From NCBI GenBank assembly GCA_951812925.1, contig OX638372.1, positions 70,449,407-70,513,406 of the forward strand: a DNA stretch of 64,000 nucleotides. Reading direction: 5' to 3'. Source of the DNA: Calliopum simillimum (Eukaryota > Arthropoda > Insecta > Diptera > Lauxaniidae). Below the pieces are notes generated by a model, which was given only the letters and a program-made list of their open reading frames with translations, made no database searches and was not told the origin of the DNA. Made by a program: the position numbers and the translations under genes. Below are positions 38,240 through 49,060 of the stretch, piece by piece. Position 1 is the first letter of the stretch. Each line of letters opens with the position of its first letter.

Positions 38240-38249
38240 TTTATTTATT
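38240..38249 (-). terminator. Polyadenylation signals of the cysteine-rich gene
   Basis: On the minus strand AATAAATAAA gives two overlapping AATAAA hexamers about 50 nt past the stop codon of the cysteine-rich reading frame. Confidence 0.55.
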
Positions 38250-38297
38250 ACATGGTCACATACAAACCAGCCTGTTGGGCGCATGTGACATGGGTGG

Positions 38298-38371
38298 CTA
38301 ACCAACACGCTTTTCATGCCAACCACAGCAGATGAAACGCCAACGCGCCTGGGGAATGGTCTCAATTAAAT
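38298..38371 (-). CDS. Cysteine-rich gene, exon 2
   Basis: Encodes the last 24 residues, LIETIPQARWRFICCGWHEK and RVG, ending at TAG. The acceptor is TTCTCTCAACAG, with an upstream pyrimidine stretch. Without splicing the frame also stays open, so intron retention cannot be excluded; retention would add 24 mainly hydrophobic residues. Confidence 0.55.
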
Positions 38372-38801
38372 CTGTTGAGAGAAGATTAAAACAAATAATC
38401 AATCTTAATTTAAGAAAAAAACTAAAAGTTTCGTTAAGCTTACCTAAGGGTTTCAAAAATATAGTTTTGGCGAAACGCACTTCTGTTTTCCAAAGAGCAC
38501 AAACACCATTTTCATTTGGACAAATTACACAATTCACCGGTGTACTGGGTGATTGCAAGCAACGGTGACAGTAGTCTTGATGCACGGCCAGATTGCACAT
38601 GACACAAAAGAGAACGTCTAGGGTATTGAATGTGCACGTGAACGCTCCTTCTTCCGATTGGGCCTCAGCACGGGTGTTGTTGGCTGCGGATTGCCATGGT
38701 TTGAAGTTGCGATTACATTTGGCCACGGGACAAGCAAACGATTGATTTGACTGCTTCAGTTTTATATTTTTGTGTGTTTTAATTTTAATTTTGTCTTTCA
38801 A
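38298..38801 (-). CDS. Unrecognised small cysteine-rich protein, two exons
   Basis: I do not recognise the product. On the minus strand an open frame starts at 38801 (MKDKIKIKTHKNIKLKQ). An internal intron fits perfectly: donor TTAG/GTAAGC (GT at 38443-38442) and acceptor CTCAACAG ending at 38372, 72 nt, phase kept (G+AT gives Asp). Spliced exons 38801-38444 and 38371-38298 encode 143 residues. CxxC pairs lie at Cys66/69, 78/81 and 91/94, with Cys24/29, Cys101, His74/79 and Cys134/135, suggesting a small zinc-binding fold. A basic N-terminus precedes it. Two overlapping AATAAA signals follow the stop by about 50 nt (38249-38240). It is transcribed towards Atg9. The start could be wrong if further 5' exons exist; a transposon-derived or pseudogene origin is not excluded. 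Confidence 0.6.
   Translation of the reverse strand: MKDKIKIKTHKNIKLKQSNQSFACPVAKCNRNFKPWQSAANNTRAEAQSEEGAFTCTFNTLDVLFCVMCNLAVHQDYCHRCLQSPSTPVNCVICPNENGVCALWKTEVRFAKTIFLKPLGKLNETFSFFLKLRLIICFNLLSTDLIETIPQARWRFICCGWHEKRVG
38444..38801 (-). CDS. Cysteine-rich gene, exon 1
   Basis: Encodes residues 1-119 plus one base of codon 120, including all three CxxC pairs (FCVMC, CHRCL, CVICP). Ends at a strong donor, CCCTTAG/GTAAGC. Confidence 0.58.
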
Positions 38802-38934
38802 AATTTTTTTTTTTATTTTTAAATTTTTTTTGATAATTTAAAACTGACAAATAAAACAACGTTTATATGTACATAATGTATGCATGTGTTAGTGGAATCA
38901 CAGTTCGTAAGCGATTCGCTTTGGGTACGCAATG

Positions 38935-39355
38935 TACGAACCGTAAATTTTTCTTGGAGGGATGTTATCGTTCATATCTCTATACCGAATTTTATGAAAA
39001 TCGATGAAGTGGTTTAGCCGAGAGAGCGTTTTTTGCAATTTAGAGGTGTGGCACCGCCCACTAAAAACATAACGCTCATTTTATTGTTCCTTATTGTTAA
39101 CCCTATTTACATACCAAATTTCATAAAAATGCATGCAGTGGTTTGCACTTAGCAGCATGGCACCGCCCACTAAAAAACATAATGGTCATTTTATCGTTCC
39201 TTAGTGCTAACCCTATCTCCTTACCGAGTTTCATAAAATTGATGCAATGGCATAACCGTGAGAGTATTTTTTCCATTTGGGGGCGTGGCACCGCCCACTT
39301 TTAAAAAAATATAGTCCTATGCACTGCTCCTTCTCTCAACTTTTTCAACAACAAA
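38935..39355 (+). repeat. Minisatellite array of the GTGGCACCGCCCAC family
   Basis: Three units of about 120-130 bp, each with TTTAGCCGAGAGAGCGTTTT, GTGGCACCGCCCACTAAAAA and ATCGTTCCTTAGTGCTAACC-type segments, ending CAAATCGGTTGAGG. Homologous to 47740-48280. The 5' part of the family is missing. Confidence 0.75.
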
Positions 39356-39374
39356 AAAAAAAAAACAAACAAAT

Positions 39375-40836
39375 CGGTTGAGGCTTACTAATTCCTGTGA
39401 AATTGACCCCAATATACTAAATGATCACTTTGTTCATAACTCTTTTTCTGGAACTCCACCTGCAATGGATGAATTCGTGAGACGATATTTCTCAAGTCCA
39501 TTTGAGTTTTCTGGAATTGATGAATCTGATGTTGCCAATAGTATAAGGAGCGTTAAATCAAATGCTACTGGAGATGATGCAGTTTCTCTTAAATTCCTAA
39601 AACTAGTGTTGCCTTTACCACACATAATCAACCACTGTTTCACTACCTCAAGATTTCTAAAGCAGTGGAAAGTGGCAACAATTATTCCCATCGCCAAAAA
39701 TGCAGCAGCGTTAGAACCTAATGACTTTAGGCCTCTAAGTATACTGTCGTCTATTTCTAAAGTTTGTGAGTCTCTTATGGCTAGGCAGATAGTAGCTCAT
39801 ATAAATAGATATAATCTAGTTTCACCCCTGCAATCTGGATTCCGTCCAGGGCATAGTTGCTAAACAGCAGTTGTAAAAATTTTGGATGACATAAGAAGCT
39901 CCTATGATGGATGAAGGGTGTATTACCCTACTTTGCCTTTTAGACTTCACGAAAGCTTTCGACAGTGTAAATCATACATTATTATGCCAAAAACTCAGAT
40001 ATTACTTTGGCTTTTGAAACACTGCTTTTGAATTGGTAAATAATTATCTTATGGGCAGAATGCAAAGGGTTACATACGGGCACATATACTCAGCGCACCG
40101 GTCCACTAGTAGCGGAGTTCCACAAGGTTCGGTATTAAGCCCACTTTTATTCACTTTATTTGTTGATGATATTTTTTCAATTTGTAAAAATGTTACTATG
40201 CATGCATATGCCGACGATCTGCAGCTTTATATGTCGCGCCCGATTGGTCTTAGCGAGGATTTGGGCTTCAGATTAAATGAAGACCTGGTCAGGGTTTACA
40301 AATGGGCCGTTCAAAATAAGCTTAGCTTAAAACCATCAAAATCTTGCCAATTTCTAAAACAAGCTACCCTTCAAATGCTTTGCCACCTGTTCTTGACAAC
40401 AATGAGCTAAAATTTGTCAACAGGGCTACGAACCTTGGGTTTCTGATTAGTTCTACATTAGGTTGTGAAGATCATATGAATGCTGCTGTGGGTAAAATCT
40501 ATTCCACGTTTCGAAATTTGAGAATGACATCCGCGACTGTACCTATTGAAACTAGAAAGCGTTTAGTTGTGCAACTTATAGTTCCAATAATAACATACTC
40601 TGATGTAGTTTATAGCAAGTTGGACTCACGCCCCCTTCACAAATTTCAAGTCGCGTACAATAACGCAGCCCGCTATGTATATTGTGTTAACAGGTTTGAA
40701 CACATTTCATCCTTTAGCTATCGGATACTTAACTGTAATATTAAAAACTATCTTGATTTTAGAAATTGTGTCTTTATGCACAACATTATATACACAAAAA
40801 CACCCCAATGTTCTTTACCTTAACTGCTACTTTCAA
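39375..40836 (+). pseudogene. Decayed non-LTR reverse transcriptase (Jockey/CR1-like)
   Basis: Three consecutive frames encode parts of one reverse transcriptase: 39378-39863 (NDFRPLSILSSISKVCESLM, SPLQSGFRPGHSC), a frameshifted LDFTKAFDSVNHTLL-like stretch near 39940-39980, 40033-40410 (SSGVPQGSVLSPLLFTLFVD and the catalytic YADD at about 40206-40217), and 40344-40823 with the region after the RT. At least two frameshifts and several stops break it. No endonuclease, gag-like ORF or 3' tail remains; the left side abuts the minisatellite and the right side is cut by the foldback element at 40837. Clade is inferred from motif style only. Confidence 0.85.
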
Positions 40837-41909
40837 AACGATCAAGATTTTTTTGATGGCACCCGATTTGGCTGAAAATTGGCATAAGTAATAGTAGCAT
40901 AGTGAGAAAAATTACTACCAAATATTTTTTCAAAATTTAAAAAAATGGCAAAGATATAGGACTTTGAAATTTTTAGCTTCGTTTTTTTTTTGAGAAGCTA
41001 TAACTTTAGTTGCATTTATCCAGTTCTCAATTGTATGGTGTCAAATGATTTGTCTTGAAACAGGCTTTAAAATAAAACCAGCAAACATTTTTTTTATATT
41101 GCTTACACTGAAAAAAAAATTTTAAATTGAGTTTCCCAAAATATGTAATTTTTGATATTTTTTATTTTTCTTACAAAGGAAGCTACAGGTGTAACTTGCC
41201 AGTCCTCCAAAAATTGGAGTGGGCCTGCCAGTGGTTCTCCAGAAAAATAATAAAATGTGGCTTCTACCTCAATTTTTCAGTACAATTTTTTTGAATTTGA
41301 AATTTTTAATTAAACGTTAATTTGAATTTGAAAAAAGTGCGTTCGTACTTTCAGTAGTACTATACAAGCAAAAAAACAGTCAATAAACTAACTTCAGCAT
41401 TTGAAAATTTTATTTAATAAAAATTTTGAGTTGAAAAAATGTACTGAAAAATTGCGGAAGATACTTCATTTTATTGTTTTTCTGGAGAACCACTGGCAGG
41501 CCCACTCCAATTTTTGGAGGACTGTTAAGTTATACCTTTAGCTTTTTTTGCAAGAAAAATAAAAAATATCAAAAATGATGTATTTTGGAAAACTCAATTT
41601 AAATTGTTTTTTTCAGTGTAAGCAATATAAAAAAATTTAAAAAACTTTTTGCTAGTTTTTATTTTAAGGCCTGTTTCAAGACAAATCCATTTGACACCAT
41701 AAAATTGAGAATTGTTTAAATGCAACTTAAGTTATAGCTTATCAAAAAAAAAACTAACCTAAAAATTTCAAAGTCCCATATCTCCGCCATTTTTTTAAAT
41801 TTTGAAAAAATATTTGGTAGTAATTTTTCTCACTAGGCTACGTACTATTACTTATGCCAATTTTTAGCCAAAACGGATTCCATGAACAAATTTCTTGATC
41901 GTTTACACA
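40837..41909. repeat. Foldback element, about 1.07 kb
   Basis: The outer ends are AAACGATCAAGATTTTTTTG and the inverse of AAACGATCAAGAAATTTGTT. Arms run about 40837-41290 and 41450-41909; inner landmarks are CCTCCAAAAATTGGAGTGGG and its inverse, each next to GCCAGTGGTTCTCCAGAAAA. Spacer about 160 bp. A single-arm relative is at 613-865. It was inserted at the 3' side of the reverse transcriptase remnant. Confidence 0.88.
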
Positions 41910-41966
41910 TAGTGTAACTTATTATGTGATTTTATTTATGAAGCACTCCACGCCAAGTGTACCAAA

Positions 41967-42147
41967 AAAACACGTTCGGTCACGTTATCATGGAAAGCTG
42001 AACTGTCAACAAATGAATTTTTTTTTTGGTGATGCAGAGTGCAAATACCAACTTGAAAAATATAAAACAGAAACAAAAAATTCAAAACGGCGCGAGAATT
42101 TGAATTTGTCCACACTAGCGCCCAGTCCACACTAGCCCCCTTTCCCC
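41967..42147 (+). repeat. Terminal fragment of element family A (GGGGCTAGTGTGGAC)
   Basis: Matches 59353-59525, the right end of the family A copy at 58554-59525, ending GTCCACACTAGCCCCC TTTCCCC before TA. Carries two motif copies, at 42109 and 42125. Its mirror image is the left end of the copy at 47192. Confidence 0.75.
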
Positions 42148-43337
42148 TACATAAGAAATTTTCCTTTGAAGTACAACAATTGAGTGCATAGCTAGATAAT
42201 ATTAATCATTTTACCTAAGATTAATATATAGGTTAAAGAACTGAGATTAAAAATTAATTATTAATAATAACATACATACATATATAAGAAGCACTCCACG
42301 CCAAGTGTACCAAAATAAAAATTTTTTTTCTCCGATTTCGCTCAAATTTGGCAATATGGTGGATGCGGTGTGCAAGTACAACAATCCGGGAGGATTTGGT
42401 CCTAGTACCATTTGTTGTTAAAATACAGGGTGTTGAAGTTGGCGTTTTTAGTCATTTTCATGAAAAGGTTGTTTTTTCAAAAATTTATAGCTTACACTAA
42501 AGTTTGTTAATTGATAAATCTAAGTTACTCGTCCCATTCATTATGAAGTGTTCCTTTTATAAAAAAATATTTTTTGGTGAAAACATTTTTTACACTTAAA
42601 AATACTTTTGAATTTTTTTTAAAAAAAGCCCCCTTAGATTTTTTTTAAAAGTACTTTAAATTAAAGCATAATTTATAAGCTTTAAAATGATGTATGACCC
42701 AAGATGGGATTCGGACGCTACATGGGAGATTTTGGCTTTTGAACGCCCGCGGCAGGACAAATCTTTTTTTACTCGAGAGGAAAGCATCTTACGTAAAAAG
42801 TGTACTAGGCAAAAAAAGCTTAGAATCGTCTAAGGAATACGTGTGCATTTTTTTGGAATTTTTTAAAACGTTTTTTTTGAATAATTTTTGACAAATTTTT
42901 TTATGAAAAATTTTTGCAAAAAATATTGAAAGGAAAAAAAATTTTTTTTTTAGCTTTTCAAAAAATTAAAAAAAACATGTATTGCTTGGACGATTCTAAG
43001 CATTTTTTGCTATGTACACTTTTTACGTAAGATGCTTTCCTCTCGAGTAAAAAAAGATTTGTCCTGCCGCGGGCGTTCAAAAGCCAAAATCTCCCATGTA
43101 GCGTCCGAATCCCATCTTGGGTCATACATCATTTTAAAGCTTATAAATTATGCTATAATTTAAAGTACTTTTAAAAAAAATCTAAGGGGGCTTTTTTTAA
43201 AAAAAAATTCAAAAGTATTTTTAAGTGTAAAAAATTTTGTTGAAAAAACATTTCTTTCACCAAGAAAAATTTTTTTGTAAAAAGAACACTTCAAAATAAA
43301 TGGGACGAGTAACTTAGATTTATAATTTAACAAACTT

Positions 43338-46300
43338 TGTATGTATGTATGTATGTATGTATTCTCCTTTAACTCCTAGGAGGAGCATAGGGCCAATATG
43401 AAATCTCTCCATTTGTCACGATCCCTTGCGATGACTTTGATCTCTTGCCACGATTTTCCCGATTCTTGGATTTCCTTTTCCAACGACCTTTTCCAGTTGG
43501 TTTTGGGTCTACCACGTCCTCTACTGCCTTGTGGATTCCACTCAAGGGCCTGGCGACAAACTTCGCTGTGTGGTTTCCGGAGAGTGTGACCAATCCATCC
43601 CCATTTGCGCAGCTTGATCTCGTTTGCTATAGCCTTCTGTTTGCATTTTTGATGTAGCTCGGCATTTGATATAGTGCGAGGCCACCAAACCTTTAGTATA
43701 CGCCTTAAGCATTTGTTGACGAATACTTGCAGCTTGTTCGTAAGTTGTTCAGTAACAAGCCATGTTTAGCACCCATATAACAAAACCGATTTCACATTCG
43801 AATCAAAAATGCGCACTCTCGTTTTGGTGGATATAACGGATGAAGACCATATTTTGTTCAGTTGAGCAAACGCGCCTTTTGCTTTTGCTATTCTTGAGTT
43901 GATATCCTCTTTTGCTCCACCATCCATGGAGATAATGCTGCCTAGATACGTGAAGCTATCGACGTTTCCGATGTCATCACTGCCAGCTTTAAACGTGATG
44001 TCATTGCTTGCGTTTAGCTTCATGCTTTTAGTCTTGGATACGTTGATTTTTAGGCCGGCCTTTTGTGATTCCAAGACAAGGTCTTCAATTTTGCTTTGCA
44101 TATCTGAATGTTTGGACGATAAGAGGCAGATGTCGTCAGCGTAGTCGAGATCTTCCAGATGTTCGGTAAAGTTCCATTGAATACCCCTTTTGGCCTTATT
44201 AAGAGCTTTATCTAGGATATCATCAAGAACGATAAGGAAGAGTGATGGTGATAGTAAACACCCCTGCCGTACGCCTGAATTAGTGGTGAATGTCGGTGAC
44301 AACAACCCGTTGTGTAACACACTGCATTTAAAGCCTTCATATTGTACACGTACTAAGTTTATGGCCTTTGCGGCAATACCTCTTCGTTGCAGTGACGCCC
44401 AGATGTTTTCTCGGGAGACACTGTCAAAGGCAGTGCTATAGTCAACGAAGACAAGTTGAAGTGCAGCACGCCACTCGCATGATTGTTCGACAATTATTCT
44501 GAGCGTGTTGATTTGATCCACGCATGATCTGTTTCGCCGGAATCCTGCTTGCTGCTTTCGAATGGCCGAATCAAGTTTTTCGCTTACCCTGCTCAGAAGC
44601 ACTTTCGTCAGTACTTTTGATGGAACTGAGAGCAAGGTGATGCCTCTATAGTTTCGGCACTCGCTTAGGTCACCTTTTTTCGGTAATTTGACTAACATTC
44701 CATGTAGCCAATCTTCTGGCAAACGCTCTTCACTCCAGATTTTGTTGAGCAGAGGATGGAGAATTTTAGCTGATGTTATGGGGCATGCCTTTAGCAGTTC
44801 AGCTGTTATTTGATCTATACCGGCGGCCTTGTTGTTTTTCATGCTTTGGATAGCTTTCACAATTTCATCAATTGTAGGCGGCGGTGTTTGTATTCGACTA
44901 CTACTGCGAGTCATTGCGGCAGTTGTAGTTGGTGATTCTGGTTGCAGGGATGTGGTAGACATGGGATTTAGTATATCGCAAAAATACTCTTTCCATCTGT
45001 TTAGTTGGTCGTCTGCAGATGTTAAGAGATTTCCGTTTTTGTCTTTGATAGGGCGGCTCTGTTGGAGTTTTCTGCCTGATAATCTGCGGGTGATATCGTA
45101 AAGCTGCCTGAAATTTTGAGCATTTGCAGCGCTTTCGGCTTCGCTCGCGAGGTCGTTATACATTCTTCTTTTGTCTTGTCTGCACGATCGCCTGACTTCT
45201 TTATTGAGAGAGTTAAAGACCTTTTCGGCGACGTTCTTTTGCGCTCTAGTTTTAGCGTCGTCTCTCAGTTTTTTCGCGCTTCTTCTTTTTTCGACAAGAC
45301 CCCACGTTTCCTCGCTCATCCAGTGCTTCTTGTTCGAGGGTCGAAACCCAAGTATTTTTTCACTGGAGTTTAAGAACGCCGCCTTAACTGCCCTCCATGA
45401 TGTTTCAATACTTCCACCACAATCGAACGGAACTGTTTTAAGTTCTTCTACGAAAGATCTGCGTACCTCGTCGTTCTTAAGTTTAAGCACGTCGAATTTT
45501 TTTGCTACAGATTGTTCGCTGGGACGTTTATTAGCGGCAAGTTTTAGTCGAATGACCGCGACGAGAAGATGGTGGTCGGAGCCTATGTCAGCGGCCCTCT
45601 TTACTCGTACGTCCAGAAGACTCCCTCTCCATTTTCTGCTAATGCAGAAGTGGTCGATTTGGTTTTCAGTGGTGTTGTTTGGAGACACCCAAGTAGCTTT
45701 ATGGCATTTTTTGTGTGGGAATAGCGTACCTCCAACGACAAGACCGGCTGTATTGCAGGCGTCAATGAGAAGCTCTCCATTGTCGTTTCTCGCACCCAAG
45801 CCATGTCTTCCAATCACGTGCTCTAGGTTAAGGTTTTCTGAGCCTACTTTGGCATTCAAATCGCCCATAACCATTATGATGTCGTTCTTGTGAGCACTGT
45901 TTATTGCTGCAGCGAGCTGGCTGTAGAATTCATCTTTGGTTTCTCTCTCTGCCAACTCTGTGGGCGCGTATGCTTGGAAGATGGTAATATTTCTTGCGGG
46001 GGTTCGAAATCTGCACCAAATGAGTCTTTCGTTTACAGGTTTCCATTCCATTACTGCCTTTACTGCAGTTTTACTTAGCAAAAATCCAACTCCATCCCTG
46101 TGGATGTCATCTTGCGATCTACCGGAGTATAGAAATTTTTCGCCGTCAGGAAGTACATATTCGCCGGCACCGTTCCATCTACACTCGCTTAATCCCAATA
46201 TCTCAAGGTTGAATTTGTGGAGTTCTCTAACGGCTTGGTGTATTTTGCCTGGTTCATTTAGAGTTCGGACATTCCAAGAGCCGATGCGTGTTCGAGTTTT

Positions 46301-46853
46301 CATCGAAAGGATTTTAAAATTTTGAGAAACCATATTGGTTCCAGTTATAGGAGCATCATTCCTAACTATGCATGTTTCTTGCACCTCCAAATCCGATGTG
46401 CATGCTGCCGAGGCAGGTGGATTAACCACACTCTGGTGGGTACCACTTGGAGAGTTATTTCCCATCGTTTTTCGATCCATGCTTCATTAGTATAATCTTC
46501 TCGGCAACGCCCCACGCAGTAAGTTATAAGCTTAAAGCTGGATCCGGCAAGCGCTGCAAATATAGTGGCCAAATTCACTTTTAATTTCAGCCGCCCAATC
46601 TGGAACAGACGCTGACCTGGGAGCCGCCCACTCTGGATCAGACGCTTCAGGATTTCGACAAGATGCTTATTTTAAGGCGGCATCGACTCGCCTTGTCAGT
46701 GCCAGTTACGGGCATTGTGGGTTTTTCTTTCGAGGCGCAACGCTGTCCAACGCTACACCCTTCCACACCCTGGCTGGTCACCCGCTTTTAGTCGCCTTTT
46801 ACGACAGGCATGCTTACCTCGGGCATATTCTGACCCCTTACCCGCAGGGGTAT
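43338..46853 (-). mobile_element. Nearly intact RTE-type non-LTR retrotransposon
   Basis: Oriented on the minus strand. The 5' end is near 46853 with the characteristic CCCTGCGGGTAAGGGGTCAG and GTCGTAAAAGGCGACTAAAA sequences; one long ORF follows, and the 3' end is a (CATA)n microsatellite at 43339-43362 directly after the stop codon at 43376-43378. About 3.5 kb. The very short 3' UTR and microsatellite tail fit RTE-clade elements. It is inserted in the right arm of the giant palindrome, where the intact left arm shows the pre-insertion sequence. Confidence 0.9.
43376..46480 (-). pseudogene. RTE-type endonuclease / reverse transcriptase ORF with one stop
   Basis: Polyprotein that nicks target DNA and copies its own RNA into it. 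From the Met at 46480 the frame is open for 904 codons to TAA at 43766-43768, which replaces the expected Glu in the conserved YGC(E)TW motif; past it the same frame continues 129 codons to TAG at 43376-43378. Domains in order: apurinic-type endonuclease (from about residue 65: RIGSWNVRTLN, LGLSECRWNG, VMGDLNAKVG, GSDHHLL), a basic linker (about 380-480), reverse transcriptase (about 590-800: NYRGITLLSVPSKVLTKVLL, FVDYSTAFDSV, SGVRQGCLLSP, DLDYADDICLLSS), then a C-terminal region with CLRRILKVWWPRTISNAEL and WGWIGHTLRK. Proteins of this kind are often mis-annotated as craniofacial development protein 2. Only this one disabling change was noticed. Confidence 0.92.
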
Positions 46854-47191
46854 AAATTTTTGAAAAAACACCCTTTTCATGAAAATGACTAAAAACGCCA
46901 ACTTCAACACACTGTATTTTAACAACAAACGGTACTAGGACCAAATCCTCCCGGATTGTTGTTTTTGCACACCGCATCTACCATATTGCCAACTTTGAGC
47001 GAAATCAGAGAAAAAAATTTTTATTTTGGTACACTTGGCGTGGAGTGCTTCTTATATATGTATGTATGTTATTATTAATAATTAATTTTTAATCTCAGTT
47101 CTTTAACCTATATATTAATCTTAGGTAAAATGATTAATATTATCTAGCTATGCACTCAATTGTTGTACTTCAAAGGAAAATTTCTTATGTA
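46854..47191 (-). repeat. Outer right arm of the giant palindrome
   Basis: Mirror image of 42150-42480, as described for the palindrome; contains ACACCGCATCTACCATATTG and the (TATG)n run TATATATGTATGTATG near 47053. No gene. Confidence 0.8.
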
Positions 47192-49058
47192 GGGGAAAAG
47201 GGGCTAGTGTGGACTGGGCGCTAGTGTGGACAAATTCAAATTCTCGCGCCGTTTTGAATTTTTTGTTTCTGTTTTATATTTTTCAAGTTGGTATTTGCAC
47301 TCTGCATCACCAAAAAAAAAAATTCATTTGTTGACAGTTCAGCTTTCCATGATAACGTGACCGAACGTGTTTTACGCAGCTAAAACAATTTTTTTTGTTT
47401 TTTCGTAATTTCAGTGATACTTTTAAACTAACTAGAGTTCGCCTTGTGGCCGAAATTCGACCATTTCGATTTGACCATAAAATATAGGAAAAAGTTTTTA
47501 TACCCTTCCTTGGCCGATAAAACACAAAAAGCTTTTAATATTCTTCCTTAAGATTCGGGCTATCTGCATCGGTGCAACAGCTAAGTTGCAATATCGTACT
47601 TTCCATTTAGAGGCGTGTAGCTCCTACTAAAGAGCAAACAGTTTTTGATATCTTTCTATACCGAAATTCATAAAAATCAATCATGCTATCATGCTATACA
47701 GTGCCAACTCTATATCTATAACAAATTGCATAAAAATCGTATGCAGTATTTTTGCCGTGAGAGCGTTTTTTTCATTTAGGGGCGTGGCACTGCCCACTGA
47801 AAAGATAATTGTCATGTTATCGTTCCTAAGTGCCAATCCTATCTCCATACCAAATTTCGTTGAAACCGATGCAGCGGCTTAGCCGTGAGAGCGTTTTTTT
47901 CCATTTAGGGGCGTGGCACCTCCCACTGAAAAACATAATGCTCATATAATCGTTCCTTAGTGCTAACCCTATCTTCATACCAAATTTCGTTAAAATCGAT
48001 GCAGCGGTTTAGCTGTGAGAGCGTTTTTTTCATTTGGGGGCGTGGCACCGCCCACTGAAAAACGTAATGGTCATATTATCGTTCCTTAGCGCTAACCCTA
48101 TCTTTATACCAAATTTCGTTAAAATCGATGCAGCGGTTTAGCTGTGAGAGCGTTTTTTCCATTTAGGGACGTGGCAACGCCCACTTTAAAAAAAATATAG
48201 TCCTATGCACTGCTAATCCTCACAACCTTTCCAACAAAGAAAAAAATCAAGCAAATCGGTTAAGATTCAGGTATAGAAACAGGGACCTAACCGATTTCGT
48301 TTGCTTATTTATATATATGTAGATTATTCTTCTGCTGTAGTGTTAATAGATAATACAACTTAAAATAGTGTTTATTTAAACCATTGAAATTATTTTTGAA
48401 TAACTTTACCGTAAGATTAAAAAAAAAAATATATTTTTGTTTAAAAAGACATGAAGGGGCTAGTGTGGACAACTGAAATGGGGCTAGTGTGGACATGTCC
48501 GCATCAGCTGAAATGACTCCAGAAATCGTCAGACCATTTTTAAAAGCCGTTCCAAGAAAGTACGTTACTAAAAAGAAAGAACGAGAGATTCACGTATCCC
48601 GATTTACCGGTTACCAGCGAAATTTACCGAAATGAAATAGTGGCAAAGCTGCCACAACCACAACAACTGTCGGAAACATCGCGATCAGCAAGTTAAATGA
48701 AGTTTGATATAAATTTCTCCAAATACAACATGGGATAGCAGTTAATTTTTTATTTGTAGGTATTATTATTTGTATTACATCATTATTTTCTTGAATAAAC
48801 ATGTATCTGAACTCTTTCTTAACGTTATTGTATGAGTTATCAAGTTTTTTATGGTGTCCACATTAGCCCCCAGTTAAATCAATGGTTAAAATAATTTAAT
48901 AGTGCATTTATGAAAATAAAAAATCATAACTATTGATGCAATTATGAAGGCAAGAGGTATAAGTAATCGCTAAAAATTACTTTATTACAAAAATGATATA
49001 TTTACATACATAATTTTGTAATTATATAAAAATTGTCCACACTAGGCCCCCCCTCCCC
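47192..49058 (-). repeat. Element family A, copy 1, split by a minisatellite-type repeat
   Basis: Flanked by TA (47190-47191 and 49059-49060) with ends GGGGAAAAGGGGCTAGTGTG and the inverse of GGGGAGGGGGGGCCTAGTGT. Homologous in inverted orientation to 58554-59525: 47192-47430 equals 59300-59525 and 48300-49058 equals 58560-59300. The piece 47430-48290 is an insertion. Motif GGGGCTAGTGTGGAC is at 47200, 47216, 48456 and 48480, and in inverse form at 48856 and 49035. No transposase ORF. TA flanks suggest mobilisation by a Tc1/mariner-superfamily transposase. Confidence 0.8.
47430..48290 (+). repeat. Full-length GTGGCACCGCCCAC repeat with minisatellite core
   Basis: Starts AACTAGAGTTCGCCTTGTGG; a unique head is followed by four units of about 130 bp (each with GGGGCGTGGCACCGCCCACT, ATCGTTCCTTAGTGCTAACC, CCAAATTTCGTTAAAATCGA and TTTAGCTGTGAGAGCGTTTT) between about 47750 and 48190, ending CAAGCAAATCGGTTAAGATT. 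Inserted in family A copy 1. This architecture resembles DINE-like non-autonomous repeats of flies; family is inferred. Confidence 0.8.
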
Positions 49059-49060
49059 TA

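Larger units (their letters stand above)
41940..47375. repeat. Giant palindrome interrupted by an RTE-type retrotransposon
   Basis: Left arm 41967-42860, right arm 42970-43337 plus 46854-47375; the gap in the right arm is the RTE insertion. Landmarks: CACGTTCGGTCACGTTATCA at 41971 and its inverse ending at 47370, CACTCCACGCCAAGTGTACC at 42295 and its inverse near 47020, CAATCCGGGAGGATTTGGTC near 42386 and its inverse near 46945, and the inner ACTCGAGAGGAAAGCATC at 42772 and its inverse at 43033. The end block CACTCCACGCCAAGTGTACC also appears at 41943, left of the arm, so the left junction is duplicated or rearranged. Arms exceed 90% identity by eye. Confidence 0.85.

Noticed and set aside
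45171..45893. 240-codon plus-strand open frame
   Set aside because: It is antisense to the reverse transcriptase/endonuclease ORF and has no independent features.
43766..46480. Long minus-strand ORF as a host gene (craniofacial development protein 2-like)
   Set aside because: It has endonuclease plus reverse transcriptase domains with YADD, a microsatellite 3' tail and lies inside a palindrome arm, so it is a retrotransposon ORF.
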